This document shows positions 18,560 through 30,415 of a stretch of 64,000 nucleotides of DNA, one piece after another. A program made the position numbers and the translations under genes. Below the pieces are notes generated by a model. The model was not told the DNA's origin. It worked only from the letters and a program-made list of their open reading frames with translations, and searched no databases. Origin of the DNA: Bufo bufo (taxonomy: Eukaryota > Chordata > Amphibia > Anura > Bufonidae); the NCBI RefSeq assembly GCF_905171765.1, contig NC_053392.1, forward strand, positions 36,650,956 through 36,714,955, given 5' to 3'. Within the stretch, counting starts at the first letter, position 1. Each line of letters opens with the position of its first letter.

Positions 18560-21250
18560 CAGCCATAGGGTATGGAACATACTGATAGGCAAGAAGACAT
18601 CGGCTTCAGCTGGAAGAGTATGCAAATCCTCCCAAATCCAGGCTTGGTTGATTTTGACAAAAATGATGTTTTGGACACTGGCAGGGCAACTTGATCCGTT
18701 TGAGTGTCACCATGACCCCTGTGGTGCTAAAAACCCTCTCCGAGATGACCCTGGAGGCAGGGCATGAAAGAAAGAGAGGGTGCTGTGCCAGTTCTGGCCA
18801 ATGTTCCAGTTTGGCCGCCAGAGAAAAGCCAAAGTGTAGGTAGACCTGAACCTGGGCGTTAAGGCAGGAGGTCTCAGCTTCCTCACTGGCCTCTGCCTGA
18901 CACGGCATGTGAAAAAAACTGCTCCATTATGTTGAGGAGACTGAAATGGCTGGTGCTGCAGCTTCTGCTGCCTGTGGAAGTGGGGAAAGCAGGAGGTGGT
19001 TGACTCTGCATGGGGGTGGAGGTGGCTTTCTATTAAGAGACACTGGCGGCAGGCTTATGCTCACTGAAAGCTGCAGGAGGAAAGCATTTTGCCATTTTGC
19101 TTTGCGTCTAAAAGCATGGCTATCCAGTAATCATCAGACTCCTTCATGTGAATGATGAGGCTGTAACAACGCAAGCAAGTGAGCATAGAGCATGCCATTC
19201 TGGTCAGCGTGCCCAAGGAGTCAGTTCTTGCCAGCACCGCACCCAACTGTGATGATTAGATGTCGTGTCTGGTGTCATTGTCATGATCATCCTCCTGCTC
19301 CTCCACCTCTAATTCCTTCTACTCCATTGCCAGATCCTCATCCTCTTCCTTCATGGGACTTTATGCTAGTGGGTCCCCAACAGCTACAGGGTAGGCAGCA
19401 ATGTCATCATGGGGATGACATTCTTTATGCTGCAGCTGTCCTCGATAAATTTTTTGGCCTCTTCAAATGGCTTCATTATTAGTGTTGAGTGCGAAAATTT
19501 GGAAAAGCAAATTTTTATCGCGAATATCGGCACTTTGAGTATTCGCGAATATTTAGAATATAGAGCTATATATTCGTAATGATGAATATCTGTTTTTTTT
19601 TTTGTTTTTTTAACACGGTACACATCAGGTGATCATCCCTCCCTTCTTCTAGCTTATGGGCCAATGAGAAGGCTTTGTCACAGCTTAGCAGCATCCCTAG
19701 CAACCAATAGAAAAGTTGCCTACCCCTTACTATATAAGAACCTCCCCAGCAGCTATTTTCTAAAGTTTATTGCAGTTATGAAAGAGACAGCAGTGTCCTT
19801 GCAGTGCTCTGTGCTTTGTGTTATTACATTAGACAGTTAACTTATATATATAATTCAGATAGTTCGGGGATGATAGTCAGTGTAGGTTAGATTGATCTAT
19901 AGTGTAGCTGATAGGTTCCAGTGCAGGGTGTTAGGTAGTGTGACAGGTTCTGCTGTCCATACAGACATAGTGCTGTGATGTCACAAGTTGCAAGTATTGC
20001 GAAAAAATCTGCGCATCATTAATTGCCGAAAATTTGCAAGTGCAAATACTGTATATTGGAGCACTCTATCTGCATATAAAGCTATTGTAATGTTCTGCCG
20101 TGCCAACCATTTTCTCCAGTCTCCAGAAACCTATACCAGCTTGAAAAATGTAGCATAAGTGACCCACGCCTGAATTTCGCGCGCATTACACGAATAATAC
20201 ATTACCGATTTTCGCAATTTAAGAATATAATCTCGAATTCCCGAATATATGACGAATATTCAACAAAATATTTGCGAAATATTGCAAATTCGAATATTGC
20301 CCCTGCCGCTCATCACTGTTCATCATGTGACAAGTGTCTCTGATGACCTTCCACCAGCTGACCTTGAAACGACTCATGTTCCCTGCTGAGGCTGTCTGGT
20401 GCATGACAAAAGCATTCACAGCTTTTTTACTGCTCGTACAGAGGCTTTAGCATGTCCAAAGTGGAATTCCAGCGAGTTGGAATGTTGTGGATAAAGTGGT
20501 GTTAGGACAGGCCGCTTTGTCGCTGCAAGTCCAGGAGGGTGTTCCGTACTACATAAGAATGGTTGAAATGTGAGGACAGTCTCCTGGACATTTCCAACAT
20601 CCTCTGCAAGCCAGTGTCCTCACGACTAGGTTTTCACGTGTGCCATGCAGGGAGCATGTGTTATTTCCCCCTAAATGCAGCACAGCCATTATGTTGCGCC
20701 CATTGTTACTGACCACCTTGCCCAATTGTAGTTGGCGGAGAGACAGTCAGCGGGATGTTTGCTGCTTGATGCACTTTAGCAAATGCTCACACTCAGGCCT
20801 ATCAGCTCTAGGAAATGCTTGACTTGACACATGTGATAGGCAGGAGGAGGAGGAGTGGGAGTGAGACTTTGCCCTGCTGCTGTTGGAGATGGGAGGATGT
20901 CCATGTTGGAGGAGCTGGAGGAGGCGGATAAGTAAAGGGTATGGGAGTCAGGTTGACACAAACATGGAGCTCCAGATATCCACTGTAGTGTGCACCTTGC
21001 TGCACAGTGGCCCACATTCTCCATCAACCCAGACTACCTACAGCATCACCAGTTCCCAAAGCAGATCTGGCACTGGCAGTTCTTAGGGAGATTTTGGCCG
21101 TAGGTCACCTCTGCTCTTTATTGCTGCCACTGCCCTCCTTCTCAGAGGTTACCTCCTCCTCAGCACCCTGATCCAGCTCACAGGTCCAGTCCAACTCACA
21201 ATCCTCATCAGAGTCCTCAGACTGTGATATATCATGGAGGGCTCCTTGGC
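18560..21250 (-). pseudogene. Decayed hAT transposase
   Basis: Read on the minus strand, scattered blocks of a hAT transposase occur in the right order. They are an acidic N-terminal-side tract (21110-21230), 'MSRFKVSWWKVIRDTCHM' (about 20320-20380), 'DDYWIAMLLDAKQNGKM' (about 19080-19130), and 'WPELAQHPLFLSCPAS' with 'VISERVFSTTG' near 18700-18790. Many stops and frameshifts separate them, and an AT-rich element (19480-20315) is inserted between two blocks. It is an old, non-functional copy of a different hAT lineage from the one at 5560-15108. Confidence 0.7.
19480..20315. mobile_element. AT-rich fold-back-end element inside hAT
   Basis: The right end, read inverted, is AGTGATGAGCGGCAG followed by 'tattcgaat' words, the same terminus as at 1316. 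The left end has 'agtgttgagtgcg' and then 'gaatattcg' words. The middle (19620-19990) has a different character, with 'ctatataagaacctcccc' near 19730, which could be a TATA-containing internal region. It interrupts the hAT remnant. Confidence 0.6.
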
Positions 21251-21862
21251 CCCCTCCCGACTCCCTGTTATGTACTTTTTTTTCCTGCACCTGTACTGTT
21301 AAAATATAAATGTATTTTTCACAAATGCTTAACGTTCCCAGTTTTTTTTTTTGGTTGCCATCTTCCAAAAAAAATTTAATAAAAAACAAAAGAAATACAC
21401 ACTGCAAAATGGTATCAATGCAATTTTAAAATCCCTCCAGAAACTTAATGAGCCCTCACACAGCTCCTTAGATGTAACTATAAAAAAAATGGAGATCAGA
21501 ATATGGCGGTGCAAAGAAAAAATTGTTATCCCGAAGTTTTTATTATTTTTAATTACTAGAATAAAAAGACAAACTATTGGAATATGGCATTGCTGTAATC
21601 GTATTTACTCAGAGAATGAAGGTAACGGGAGTTATACTGCACAGGGAACGCAGTAAAAACAAAACTGCTTGACAGCCCCTCCTTTCTGCTCTGAACGACA
21701 GCTAAACCATCCAACCAAGAGACCACTACAGCTGTCACTCATAGAAGAGGAGAGGGACTGTGAAGTAGCTCAATCCAAAGAGCAAAAGGCATTTCATGAT
21801 TAAGCTTCACCTGCTGTGCATGTGCAAGAGCAGAACCTGGAAGAAAAAAGTTCATATTCACA
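21251..21862. repeat. Degraded interspersed repeat
   Basis: Contains phrases such as 'gagccctcacacagctcctt' and 'agaatatggcggtgcaaag' that I associate with a common frog repeat. The class is uncertain. The frames are not coding. Confidence 0.4.
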
Positions 21863-23959
21863 CTAAGGCTTATTGCACACGACCGTATGGCTTTTTCAGT
21901 GTTTTGCGGTCCGTTTTTCACGGATCCGTTGTTCCGTTTTTTGTTTCCGTTGTGTTTCCGTTTTTGTTCCGTTTTTCCGTATGGCATTGTAAAGGGGAAA
22001 TATTAATCATCAATATTTATGCAAATATTGATAATTAATATTCATAAATGGGAGGAGCCACCTAGTGATAACTCCGCCCATTTATGCCTTTATATAATAA
22101 TAATACCTTTGCTATGCTTTACACTAATCACTACGCTAGCTGCAAGCGCCTTACTATCACTATACTACGGCGGCGACTACTAAAAACACCATACACTGCA
22201 TTATGAACAATAAGGAATATTTATTACACAATACAATTATATCAGTCTAGCAATACGTTATATCTATATATATTCATGGATCAATGGATATGAATATATA
22301 TACATATAGACGTACACACCGCAATACAGAAACAGTACTACAATAAACACAATACAAGCCTAACTACACTACACAATCCCAAATTCCACCCCACATACTA
22401 TCTATACATTACAATAATACATCATACACACAAATATCAGTAACCCACCCCACCTGACTATTCACTGTCCCTACGGGGTACGACGAGGGTTAATGGTGGC
22501 CTCACAGGGGTGTAAACCGACCACAAACACAAAGGGTTAACAATGGGGATAATATCAGAACTGTACAGCAATGCAAGGGTGAATACCCTGCAAGTGTACA
22601 GTGGGGGGGGGGGGTGTGTGGCAGGGTTAGAGCAGGGGTTACCACCAGGGGTTAATCAGGGTAGGGAAAGGGTTACACGGTGGAGCAAGGGTTTGGGGGA
22701 TCAGGGTGTCCAGTAACATGGCAAGGGTAAGGGGTTACAGGACCAGGGGTGATATGTGAGGGGTAGGTAGGGGCTACACAGGTATACTTAGGCCTTATCC
22801 AGGTGGTCATCATGAAGCTGCTCTCTCCCCTGCGTCTCTGAATCTAGTCTGGTTGCAAGAGCCCGCACCTCTGGCCGGTTCGGGGTTTTATAGCCCAAAA
22901 GCAACCCCCTCCTCCTTCCTCAGGCATGTGACATCATAGTGTGCCTTAGTCCCCCCCTCCTAGTCCCAAAAATGCTGGGAGTAATGGGCATGGCCATGGG
23001 GCAGAGGTGTGGAAAAACAGGTTCTCTGATTAGAAGGTCCCCTCACAAACGGTGCCAAAGCGTCTGATTGCTTTGGGCCTGAACAAAAGGGGACTAGATG
23101 CTAATCAGCTGTTATCCTACAGGCTATAACAACTCTGTTGATAACAGTTGGAATTGCATATATGCATATATATATCCACAGATGCTTGGGGGCTCATCTA
23201 TAAACACATACAAAACCGGGGGTATGAATGGGCAGCAATAAGCCCACATACATACTGTCATGCTGACATAAGTGTATATACATAGACACGTGTGCAAATA
23301 CATACACACATATCTATATATACACACACCCTCGCATATATCTGGGGCATACAGGGGACATATATAAGGGGGCACATATATATACTAATATAAGGGGGAT
23401 TATAAGGGGGCACAGCTTCCAGGGACCACATATTTCCCACAGGGGCCACCATGAGCCCCTGGGGATCACCATGGGCATCACCCCATGATGCGGTGGTTAA
23501 TGTATGCATATATATACTATACATGCCCGCACGTGTTTGCAGGCATGCATGGATATATATGCACACGTCTCAACCGTTCCTCAACAGGCATATACAGTAT
23601 ACAGTAATTACATAGATAAAATTGGGCTGGGCATAACATTTTCAATAGATGGTTCAGCAAAAAACGGAACGGAAACGGAAGACATACGGATGCATTTCCG
23701 TATGTGTTCCATTTTTTTTGCGGACCCATTGACTTGAATGGAGCCACGGACCGTGATTTGCAGGCAATAATAGGACATGTTCTACTGTATGTTAAAACGG
23801 AACGGAAAAACGGAAATACGGAAACGGAATGCATACAGAGTACATTCCGTTTTTTTTGCGGAACCATTGAAATGAATGGTTCCGTATACGGACCGTATAC
23901 GGAACGCAAAAAACGGCCAGTAAACGGGGGAAAAAAACGGCCGTGTGCAAGAGGCCTAA
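21863..23959. mobile_element. Fold-back DNA element containing a solo LTR
   Basis: The ends are inverted: 'taaggcttattgcacacgac' at 21863 and 'gccgtgtgcaagaggccta' at 23940-23958. Both inner flanks are full of CCGTTTT/AAAACGG words that pair with each other. Without the 1.6 kb LTR insertion (21988-23586) it would be about 0.5 kb. ORFs at 23517-24069 are palindrome artefacts. Confidence 0.75.
21988..23586 (+). mobile_element. Solo LTR, about 1.6 kb
   Basis: The insert begins TGTAAAGG and ends CTCAACA (TG...CA rule). It is flanked by the 5-base direct repeat GGCAT (21983-21987 and 23587-23591). The flanks join into the expected fold-back text, which supports an insertion. A hairpin with 20-base AT arms lies just inside (21999-22018 and 22023-22042). 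There is a G run at 22607-22617 and no internal retroviral coding sequence. The strand is not determined and is given as plus for convenience. The length is long for an LTR, so a non-autonomous element is an alternative. Confidence 0.55.
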
Positions 23960-24514
23960 TGCTGATAATTAGAGATGAGCAAATTGAAGCATCCAAAGTG
24001 GAATATGATCTGAAGTTTATAAAACATTTCACAACAAATCTGAATTTTCTCGTGCTTTGTGGTAACTAATCATTTTGCTACAAAGCGAAAGTAAGAAGCC
24101 TGAGAACAGAAGATCACCCATAATGAAATGCAGCCAGCTAATCTGCAGGTAACCATCCCCTGTGACATCAAAGCCCTTTAAAATACTCATCCCGCATGGT
24201 CTCCGCCATTTCAGTGTGAGCTGAGCATAGGGAGAGATGTGGCAAGTGCCTATGCGCGAGGGACAGTGTTATTATAAGCTTTAAATTATAGAATATTAGA
24301 TAGGCAGAGTGCATGGACAATGTAGGAAGATTGTAGCAAAAGTTTTTAGATACTGTAGGGAGAGCATAGGGAGAGAATAGGGATACTTCAGGGACAGTAC
24401 AGGCTGAGTGTAATTGTCCTGTGCATCTTGTTCAACTGCTGCGCCATTCATACTTTGTCTGTTCAGTTATACACAGACTTACTGAGTGTCAGTGTCAACA
24501 GACAGTCTAATATA

Positions 24515-26077
24515 CACCCTGTACAGAATTATCAGGCAAATGAGTATTTTGACCACATCATCCTCTTTATGCATGTTGTCTTACTCCAAGCTGTATAGGC
24601 TCGAAAGCCTACTACCAATTAAGCATATTAGGTGATGTTCATCTCTGTAATGAGAAGGGGTGTGGTCTAATGACATCAACACCCTATATCAGGTGTGCAT
24701 AATTATTAGGCAACTTCCTTTCCTTTGGCAAAATGGGTCAAAAGAAGGACTTGACAGGCTCAGAAAAGTCAAAAATTGTGAGATATCTTGCAGAGGGATG
24801 CAGCACTCTTAAAATTGCAAAGCTTCTGAAGCGTGATCATCGAACAATCAAGCGTTTCATTCAAAATAGTCAACAGGGTCGCAAGAAGCGTGTGGAAAAA
24901 CCAAGGCGCAAAATAACTGCCCATGAACTGAGAAAAGTCAAGCGTGCAGCTGCCAAGATGCCACTTGCCACCAGTTTGGCCATATTTCAGAGCTGCAACA
25001 TCACTGGAGTGCCCAAAAGCACAAGGTGTGCAATACTCAGAGACATGGCCAAGGTAAGAAAGGCTGAAAGACGACCACCACTGAACAAGACACACAAGCT
25101 GAAACGTCAAGACTGGGCCAAGAAATATCTCAAGACTGATTTTTCTAAGGTTTTATGGACTGATGAAATGAGAGTGAGTCTTGATGGGCCAGATGGATGG
25201 GCCCATGGCTGGATTGGTAAAGGGCAGAGAGCTCCAGTCCGACTCAGACGCCAGCAAGGTGGAGGTGGAGTACTGGTTTGGGCTGGTATCATCAAAGATG
25301 AGCTTGTGGGGCCTTTTCGGGTTGAGGATGGAGTCAAGCTCAACTCCCAGTCCTACTGCCAGTTTCTGGAAGACACCTTCTTCAAGCAGTGGTACAGGAA
25401 GAAGTCTGCATCCTTCAAGAAAAACATGATTTTCATGCAGGACAATGCTCCATCACACGCGTCCAAGTACTCCACAGCGTGGCTGGCAAGAAAGGGTATA
25501 AAAGAAGAAAATCTAATGACATGGCCTCCTTGTTCACCTGATCTGAACCCCATTGAGAACCTGTGGTCCATCATCAAATGTGAGATTTACAAGGAGGGAA
25601 AACAGTACACCTCTCTGAACAGTGTCTGGGAGGCTGTGGTTGCTGCTGCACGCAATGTTGATGGTGAACAGATCAAAACACTGACAGAATCCATGGATGG
25701 CAGGCTTTTGAGTGTCCTTGCAAAGAAAGGTGGCTATATTGGTCACTGATTTGTTTTTGTTTTGTTTTTGAATGTCAGAAATGTATATTTGTGAATGTTG
25801 AGATGTTATATTGGTTTCACTGGTAAAAATAAATAATTGAAATGGGTATATATTTGTTTTTTGTTAAGCTGCCTAATAATTATGCACAGTAATAGTCACC
25901 TGCACACACAGATATCCCCCTAAAATAGCTAAAACTAAAAACAAACTAAAAACTACTTCCAAAAATATTCAGCTTTGATATTAATGAGTTTTTTGGGTTC
26001 ATTGAGAACATGGTTGTTGTTCAATAATAAAATTAATCCTCAAAAATACAACTTGCCTAATAATTCTGCACTCCCTG
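24515..26077 (+). mobile_element. Tc1/mariner DD37E element, copy 1 (1563 bp)
   Basis: It is flanked by TA (24513-24514 and 26078-26079). The ends match the second copy at 32255-33817: a left end with 'cagaattat', then a 'caggcaaatgag'-type segment, and an inverted right end 'gcctaataattctgcactcc'. Both copies are exactly 1563 bases. The flanks join into the 100-bp tandem repeat of the host hAT, which confirms a clean TA insertion. It encodes an intact-looking transposase. Confidence 0.93.
24733..25749 (+). CDS. Tc1-like DD37E transposase (intact frame)
   Basis: Nuclear DNA transposase of 338 residues that cuts and pastes its element into TA. N-terminal helix-turn-helix region about 1-50 and second DNA-binding part about 55-115 with the basic stretch 'KRVEKPRRK'. 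The catalytic acidic triad is Asp144 ('LWTDE'), Asp237 ('MQDNAPSH') and Glu275 ('NPIENLW'). There are 37 residues between the last two, so this is the DD37E class and not the usual DD34E. A 'QQGGGGVLVWAGI' glycine-rich box lies at 174-186. The ATG at 24733 matches the start of the other copy. There are no stops or frameshifts and the length equals the paired copy, so it may encode active enzyme. Confidence 0.93.
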   Translation: MGQKKDLTGSEKSKIVRYLAEGCSTLKIAKLLKRDHRTIKRFIQNSQQGRKKRVEKPRRKITAHELRKVKRAAAKMPLATSLAIFQSCNITGVPKSTRCAILRDMAKVRKAERRPPLNKTHKLKRQDWAKKYLKTDFSKVLWTDEMRVSLDGPDGWAHGWIGKGQRAPVRLRRQQGGGGVLVWAGIIKDELVGPFRVEDGVKLNSQSYCQFLEDTFFKQWYRKKSASFKKNMIFMQDNAPSHASKYSTAWLARKGIKEENLMTWPPCSPDLNPIENLWSIIKCEIYKEGKQYTSLNSVWEAVVAAARNVDGEQIKTLTESMDGRLLSVLAKKGGYIGH

Positions 26078-26079
26078 TA

Positions 26080-27240
26080 TGGCCATGTTTACCTAGTTTA
26101 CCTACTGCATCATTAGAACTTAATCTGTTCAGTTATACATAGATAATAGAAATAAGGCGGCTCACCTCCAAACCAAATGGAATTAAGTGCTCACGTTAAT
26201 GTTTACCCCAAAAAACAGAGAAAGTGAATGTATGTAAAAAAAAGGGCACTCAAGTCATAAGTTGTTGCATCGAAAACGTTTATATAAACATGCCACTATA
26301 ACAGTTAAAATAACATTTAAAATAACATTTAAAACAATTTTATATAATAAAAAAAAACAACAATATGTAAAAACAATATGTAAAATTCGAATGATCTTCG
26401 ATCGATATTATAGTCGACTTTGATGATGTAGATAGATATTATAATCGACTCTTGGATCTAATTTGAGATAGTCAGTGTCCAGAAAAATCGATCTCAAGAG
26501 CATCGACTATTTGAAGAATCTTCAAGGGCATCGACTATTTAAGAAAAGCCACAGAAAACACTGGAGAGGCAGCGAACTTTTCAAATAATGTTCCCAATGT
26601 TGGCATATAAAACCACTTGTGCTTTGTTTGTTAGCAGCTTGATAAACATATGAAAAAGGATAAGCAGTCTCTTTACTGTGTCTTTACCACTGCTGGTGGT
26701 TTTAGTTCGACAGAATAGACCGCACGCTTAATCAGCAATATTTTATTTTCCCATTAGCTTTAGTTGAATCTCTCAAAACTTTCAAATAGTGATCCTGGTT
26801 TTTCAAATGGTGATCACGTACCTGGTGGCGTCTCACGTGGCGTCCCACGTGATTTCTATACGTCACCTCTTTACAGATTGCAGCGCGCTGTTTCCTTCGG
26901 ATTGAAGTCTGTAAATACTGTAGTCAGATTATGCCATACGCCAACAGGCATTCTTATATATAGGCGTGTTTACCTAGTTCACCTACTGCACCATTAGCAA
27001 TTAATCTGTTCAGTTATACTTAGAATTACTGTACTTTAGACTCATTGTCAACAGTCGGTCTAATATATAGGCGCGTTTACCCAGTTCACCTACTGCGGCA
27101 TTAGTACTTAATATGTTCAGTTATACTTAGACTTACTGTGCATCAGACTCATTGTTAACAGGTGGTCTAATATATAGACACATTTTTCTAGTCTATCTGC
27201 TGCGCCATTCATACTTAATAACTCGTTACATTACTGATTC
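26080..27240 (+). repeat. About 100-118-bp tandem repeat of the host hAT, interrupted
   Basis: Related units containing 'cacctactgc' and 'tctgttcagttatac' occur at about 24415-24512, 26083-26127, 26965-27065, 27066-27175 and 27176-27240. The first gap is the DD37E element. The second gap (about 26130-26960) is an unidentified AT-rich insertion with 'atcgactattt' words and no coding frame. Confidence 0.7.
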
Positions 27241-27532
27241 AACGACTGTACATTATGGCCAACAGAAAGTTGTCAAAAGTCAAAGTTTGTCAAAACAGTA
27301 CTTTACTTAAACGTGGTAATGAGCATGACCACAAATGCTGGTAACACACAATTAAATTTACATACACCTAGCCAAAGGGCTGAGACCCTTGTGGTGACAG
27401 CGTGGCACCCTCTGGTGGATGCTGGAGGTAAGAACGGTAATTTACCTACTGGCGGCCCCATAACTAAACAGCCACGCCTTACCTGTTATTACCCTAAAAA
27501 CCAACAACAAATGTTTAGGTGCATGGTGCGGG
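27241..27532. other. hAT internal stretch, no gene
   Basis: Nothing recognisable lies between the tandem repeat and the solo LTR. Confidence 0.3.
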
Positions 27533-28422
27533 TGTCACGGCCTATGCTGTATGCTGTGACACTGTTGCCACAATTTCGGTTGCCCGCTGCAACGTGTTGC
27601 TGTGAGAGCATGCGGTGGCAGTGTCTCGGCCTTCTGAGTAATTGCCGTGACATGGTTGCCACGCATGCTGTTGCCGGTGGTAACGTGTGGCTTAGTTTAC
27701 TTGTGTGTGCACTTCCCCTTTAAGTGGCTTCCTTCCTCTGTCTGGTGTTGAAAGGGTTAACTCCCTTCCTAGTGTTTTGTGAACACTGGGTTGTGTGTTT
27801 GTGGGTGTGGCTGCTTGGGCTATTTAGTCTCTGCTGGAAGCCTGTAGCTGAGTGTTCCTCCAGGCTTGGTGTGTGCTGGTGGTTCACTGCTCCTGGCTTT
27901 ACCATCTTTCCAGTGAGGGCCACCCTTGTGGTCATAGATGTTCTTATGGTGTCTCACGTTTATTGCAGCTATGGGTGTCATGGGTTCCTGTGTGGTTTGT
28001 GGTGTGTGCTGTGTCGTTTAATGTTGGTGTGGACACTAGCACTTGTGCACGGGTTCCAGTCAGTTTCTGTGGCAGGTAAGTGTGTTATGGGTTTCGCTTA
28101 CCTGCCATCTCCTTTAGCTGTATGTGTTTCCCTTTCCCTGCTTCTAGGCCTTTAGAGACTCCTGTTCCTCCGTGTTGTGGATGAACAGGTCGTCTCTCCC
28201 CTGCTCCTAAGTGAGGGATTTCCAGGGCGACTCAGGATATTAGGTATTCAGGGTATGAGCCGTCCCACCATCAGGGTCTGCTCATATGGTTAGGAGTTAG
28301 GGAGAGGATTAGGGATGCAATAGGAGGTGACCTGCTCCCTGATCCCGGCATCCTGGCCTAGTTGCTACCATTATCCTTCTTGCTATGTATGGTGGGGGGT
28401 TTCCCCACTCCCGGCCGTGACA
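27533..28422 (+). mobile_element. Solo LTR, about 0.9 kb
   Basis: It begins TGTCACGGCC and ends GGCCGTGACA, an inverted 10-base terminus with the TG...CA rule. The flanking 5-mers GCGGG and GTGGG differ at one base and may be the target duplication. No gag or pol is present. 'gggctatttagtctctgctg' near 27820 could be the core promoter. The orientation is taken from this and is uncertain. The 143- and 75-codon frames inside are not credible proteins. Confidence 0.65.
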
Positions 28423-29084
28423 GTGGGCTAGCCTGCGGTGCAGCACAGCAGCTTACAATCTTATTATACTCTATAGTATTCCCCCTCCAATAACTGGTCT
28501 TGTACCACGTGCATTAGTGTTTCTGGCTTGAGTTTGTGGTAAAACTTATCGGCTCTCTGGTGTGAACTGTAACTTTAACTGAGAAGTCCTTGTAATGAAT
28601 AGTTAACAATACTTGTGGCCTGACACAAACAGAAATCCTAACTAACTAACTATAGGCCTGGTCTCAGTCCCTAGTATTCTAGGTGTCAACACTTTAATGA
28701 GGTGCGTGCACGATCAGTCTTGCCGACCCAGATCTGCTTTGCATCAGCTGGAGACTGTGACTCGAACAAAGGTTTCTCCAATAAGCGTGCGGTACCGCAG
28801 TGGATGTTGCTTTGCTCCTCAACTCTCATCAGCGTTCCTAGCAGCAATCCTCGTTCCTCTGCAGAGAATCAGGGCCTTGGACACAATCAGCTTCACTTGG
28901 CTGCAGTTCTGGTCACTGAAGGGTGCTCCCACACCTGGGTGTCGATGGATCCTCTACTCACACAGGTCCTCAGGGTCTCTCTCAGCTTCAGTCTAAGATG
29001 GTGGATCCTTTACTTCCTCTCCAAGCTCTGTAACTCCACCCCTGAGAGTTTCCCCATCTCACAAATATGTTATACCACCTGTAT
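28423..29084. other. Unassigned stretch inside the large hAT
   Basis: Two overlapping frames at 28697-29106 lack recognisable domains. The sequence may belong to another old element. Nothing is supported as a gene. Confidence 0.3.
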
Positions 29085-29440
29085 GAGGCGGTCAACAATT
29101 TCCTAATGTAGCAGGTGGACTGGTCTACCCCCCTGTGTAACTTCAACGTTAGGCAGTGGCACCTCATGCGTGACATGTGCCGTTTGCTAAGGCCCTTTCA
29201 GGAGGCCACTTTGTCAGTTGGCAGAACTATAGGATGAATTATGTCATTCCACTCTTACACTTCCTAGAGGGGATACTGGCAAATACTGGCAGAAGACATC
29301 CCACTTATATATCTCACAGCATCACTGCCCTGAAGGGGATATGGAAGAGGCATAGTTACTCATAAGAGAACTCCCCTTTCCTCCAAAAATGTTGAAAGAG
29401 TAAACTTCATAAAGATGAATAAGGCACTGGTGCCTGATGA
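29085..29440 (+). pseudogene. hAT transposase remnants
   Basis: The plus-strand reading gives 'RQWHLMRDMCRLLRPFQEAT' and, near 29390, 'ERVNFIKMNKALVP'. The first matches the hAT block just upstream of the acidic region and the second matches the extreme C-terminus ('LTFIKMNQAWIP' in the copy at 13452). Stops and deletions remove everything between. It lies where a transposase is expected in the 23969-30871 element. Confidence 0.6.
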
Positions 29441-29592
29441 AACAGACTAGATCCTTCTGCCACTAATGGTCATACTGTAGTGTGCTGGCACACCCGCCTG
29501 ATGCCGCTGCTGCCCTCTCTCCCCACTCTGTTATGGGGCCACTATTGTCCCTGTTTGTCCATGTTGACATTATAGTTTATGATTCTTCTAAA

Positions 29593-30047
29593 CTGTCATT
29601 AGAACAGAAAAAACAAAAAGGTCCTGTATTTTGAGCATCCATACGGCTTCTTTTACACGGTTAGTATTTAGTCAGAAATTGATCAGAATGTATAAGCCAA
29701 TAGAAGGAGTGGGTCCAAAACACAGATAAAATGTGATGGAAATATTTTCATCATATTTTATCTGTGTTTTGGACCCACTCCTGTTTTTGGCTTATACATT
29801 CTGATCAATTACTGACAAAATATTGACTGAAAGTGGTGCATGCAGGACTTTTTTTCCTAGTAAATTTTTTTATTTCAGATGTAAATTATCAAACTGGATG
29901 TAAATTGAACATAAGGACTCCTGTTTTTGGCTTACAAATACTGATCAAATACTGATGCAAAACACTGACCAAATACTGACCGTCTGAGAGAGGATTTATG
30001 GATGCTCTAAATACAGGAATTTTTTTAGTTTTCTGTTCTTCTGACAG
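29593..30047. mobile_element. Fold-back MITE with CTGTC...GACAG ends
   Basis: The ends CTGTCATTAGAACAG and CTGTTCTTCTGACAG are inverted. Inner arms around 'ggacccactcc' and 'gatcagaatgtataagcc' pair at about 29675-29725 and 29765-29810. It interrupts the trinucleotide-rich 3' region of the large hAT. Confidence 0.7.
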
Positions 30048-30089
30048 ACCAGAAGAACCGAAAAATAAACAGTGATATTAACACAACAT

Positions 30090-30415
30090 TACTGCCACTG
30101 CTGCTGCCCTCCTCCCCATGGGGCCACTATTGCTACTGCTTCCACTGTCACCACTCTGTCATGGGGCTACTACTACTGCTGCTACAGCTGTTATCGTCAC
30201 GACTCTGTCATGGGGCCACTATTGCTGCTGCTGCTTCCACCGCCACCATTGTGTCATGATGCAACTACTACTGCTGCTATAGCTGTCATCGTCACCACTC
30301 TGTTATGGGGCCACTACTGCTGCTGCTTCCGCCACTTTCACCACTGTATCATGGGGCCACTACTGCCAAGGCTGTTGCTGCCCTCCACCATCACCACTCT
30401 GTCATGGGGCCACTA
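30090..30415 (+). repeat. About 60-bp tandem repeat, CTG/CCA-rich
   Basis: Five or six degenerate units contain 'ctctgtcatggggccacta'. A single related unit lies at 29500-29550, before the fold-back insertion. Its 123-codon frame is repeat translation only. Confidence 0.75.

Noticed and set aside
27724..28155. 143-codon Val/Cys-rich frame
   Set aside because: Lies wholly inside a solo LTR and shows no domain.
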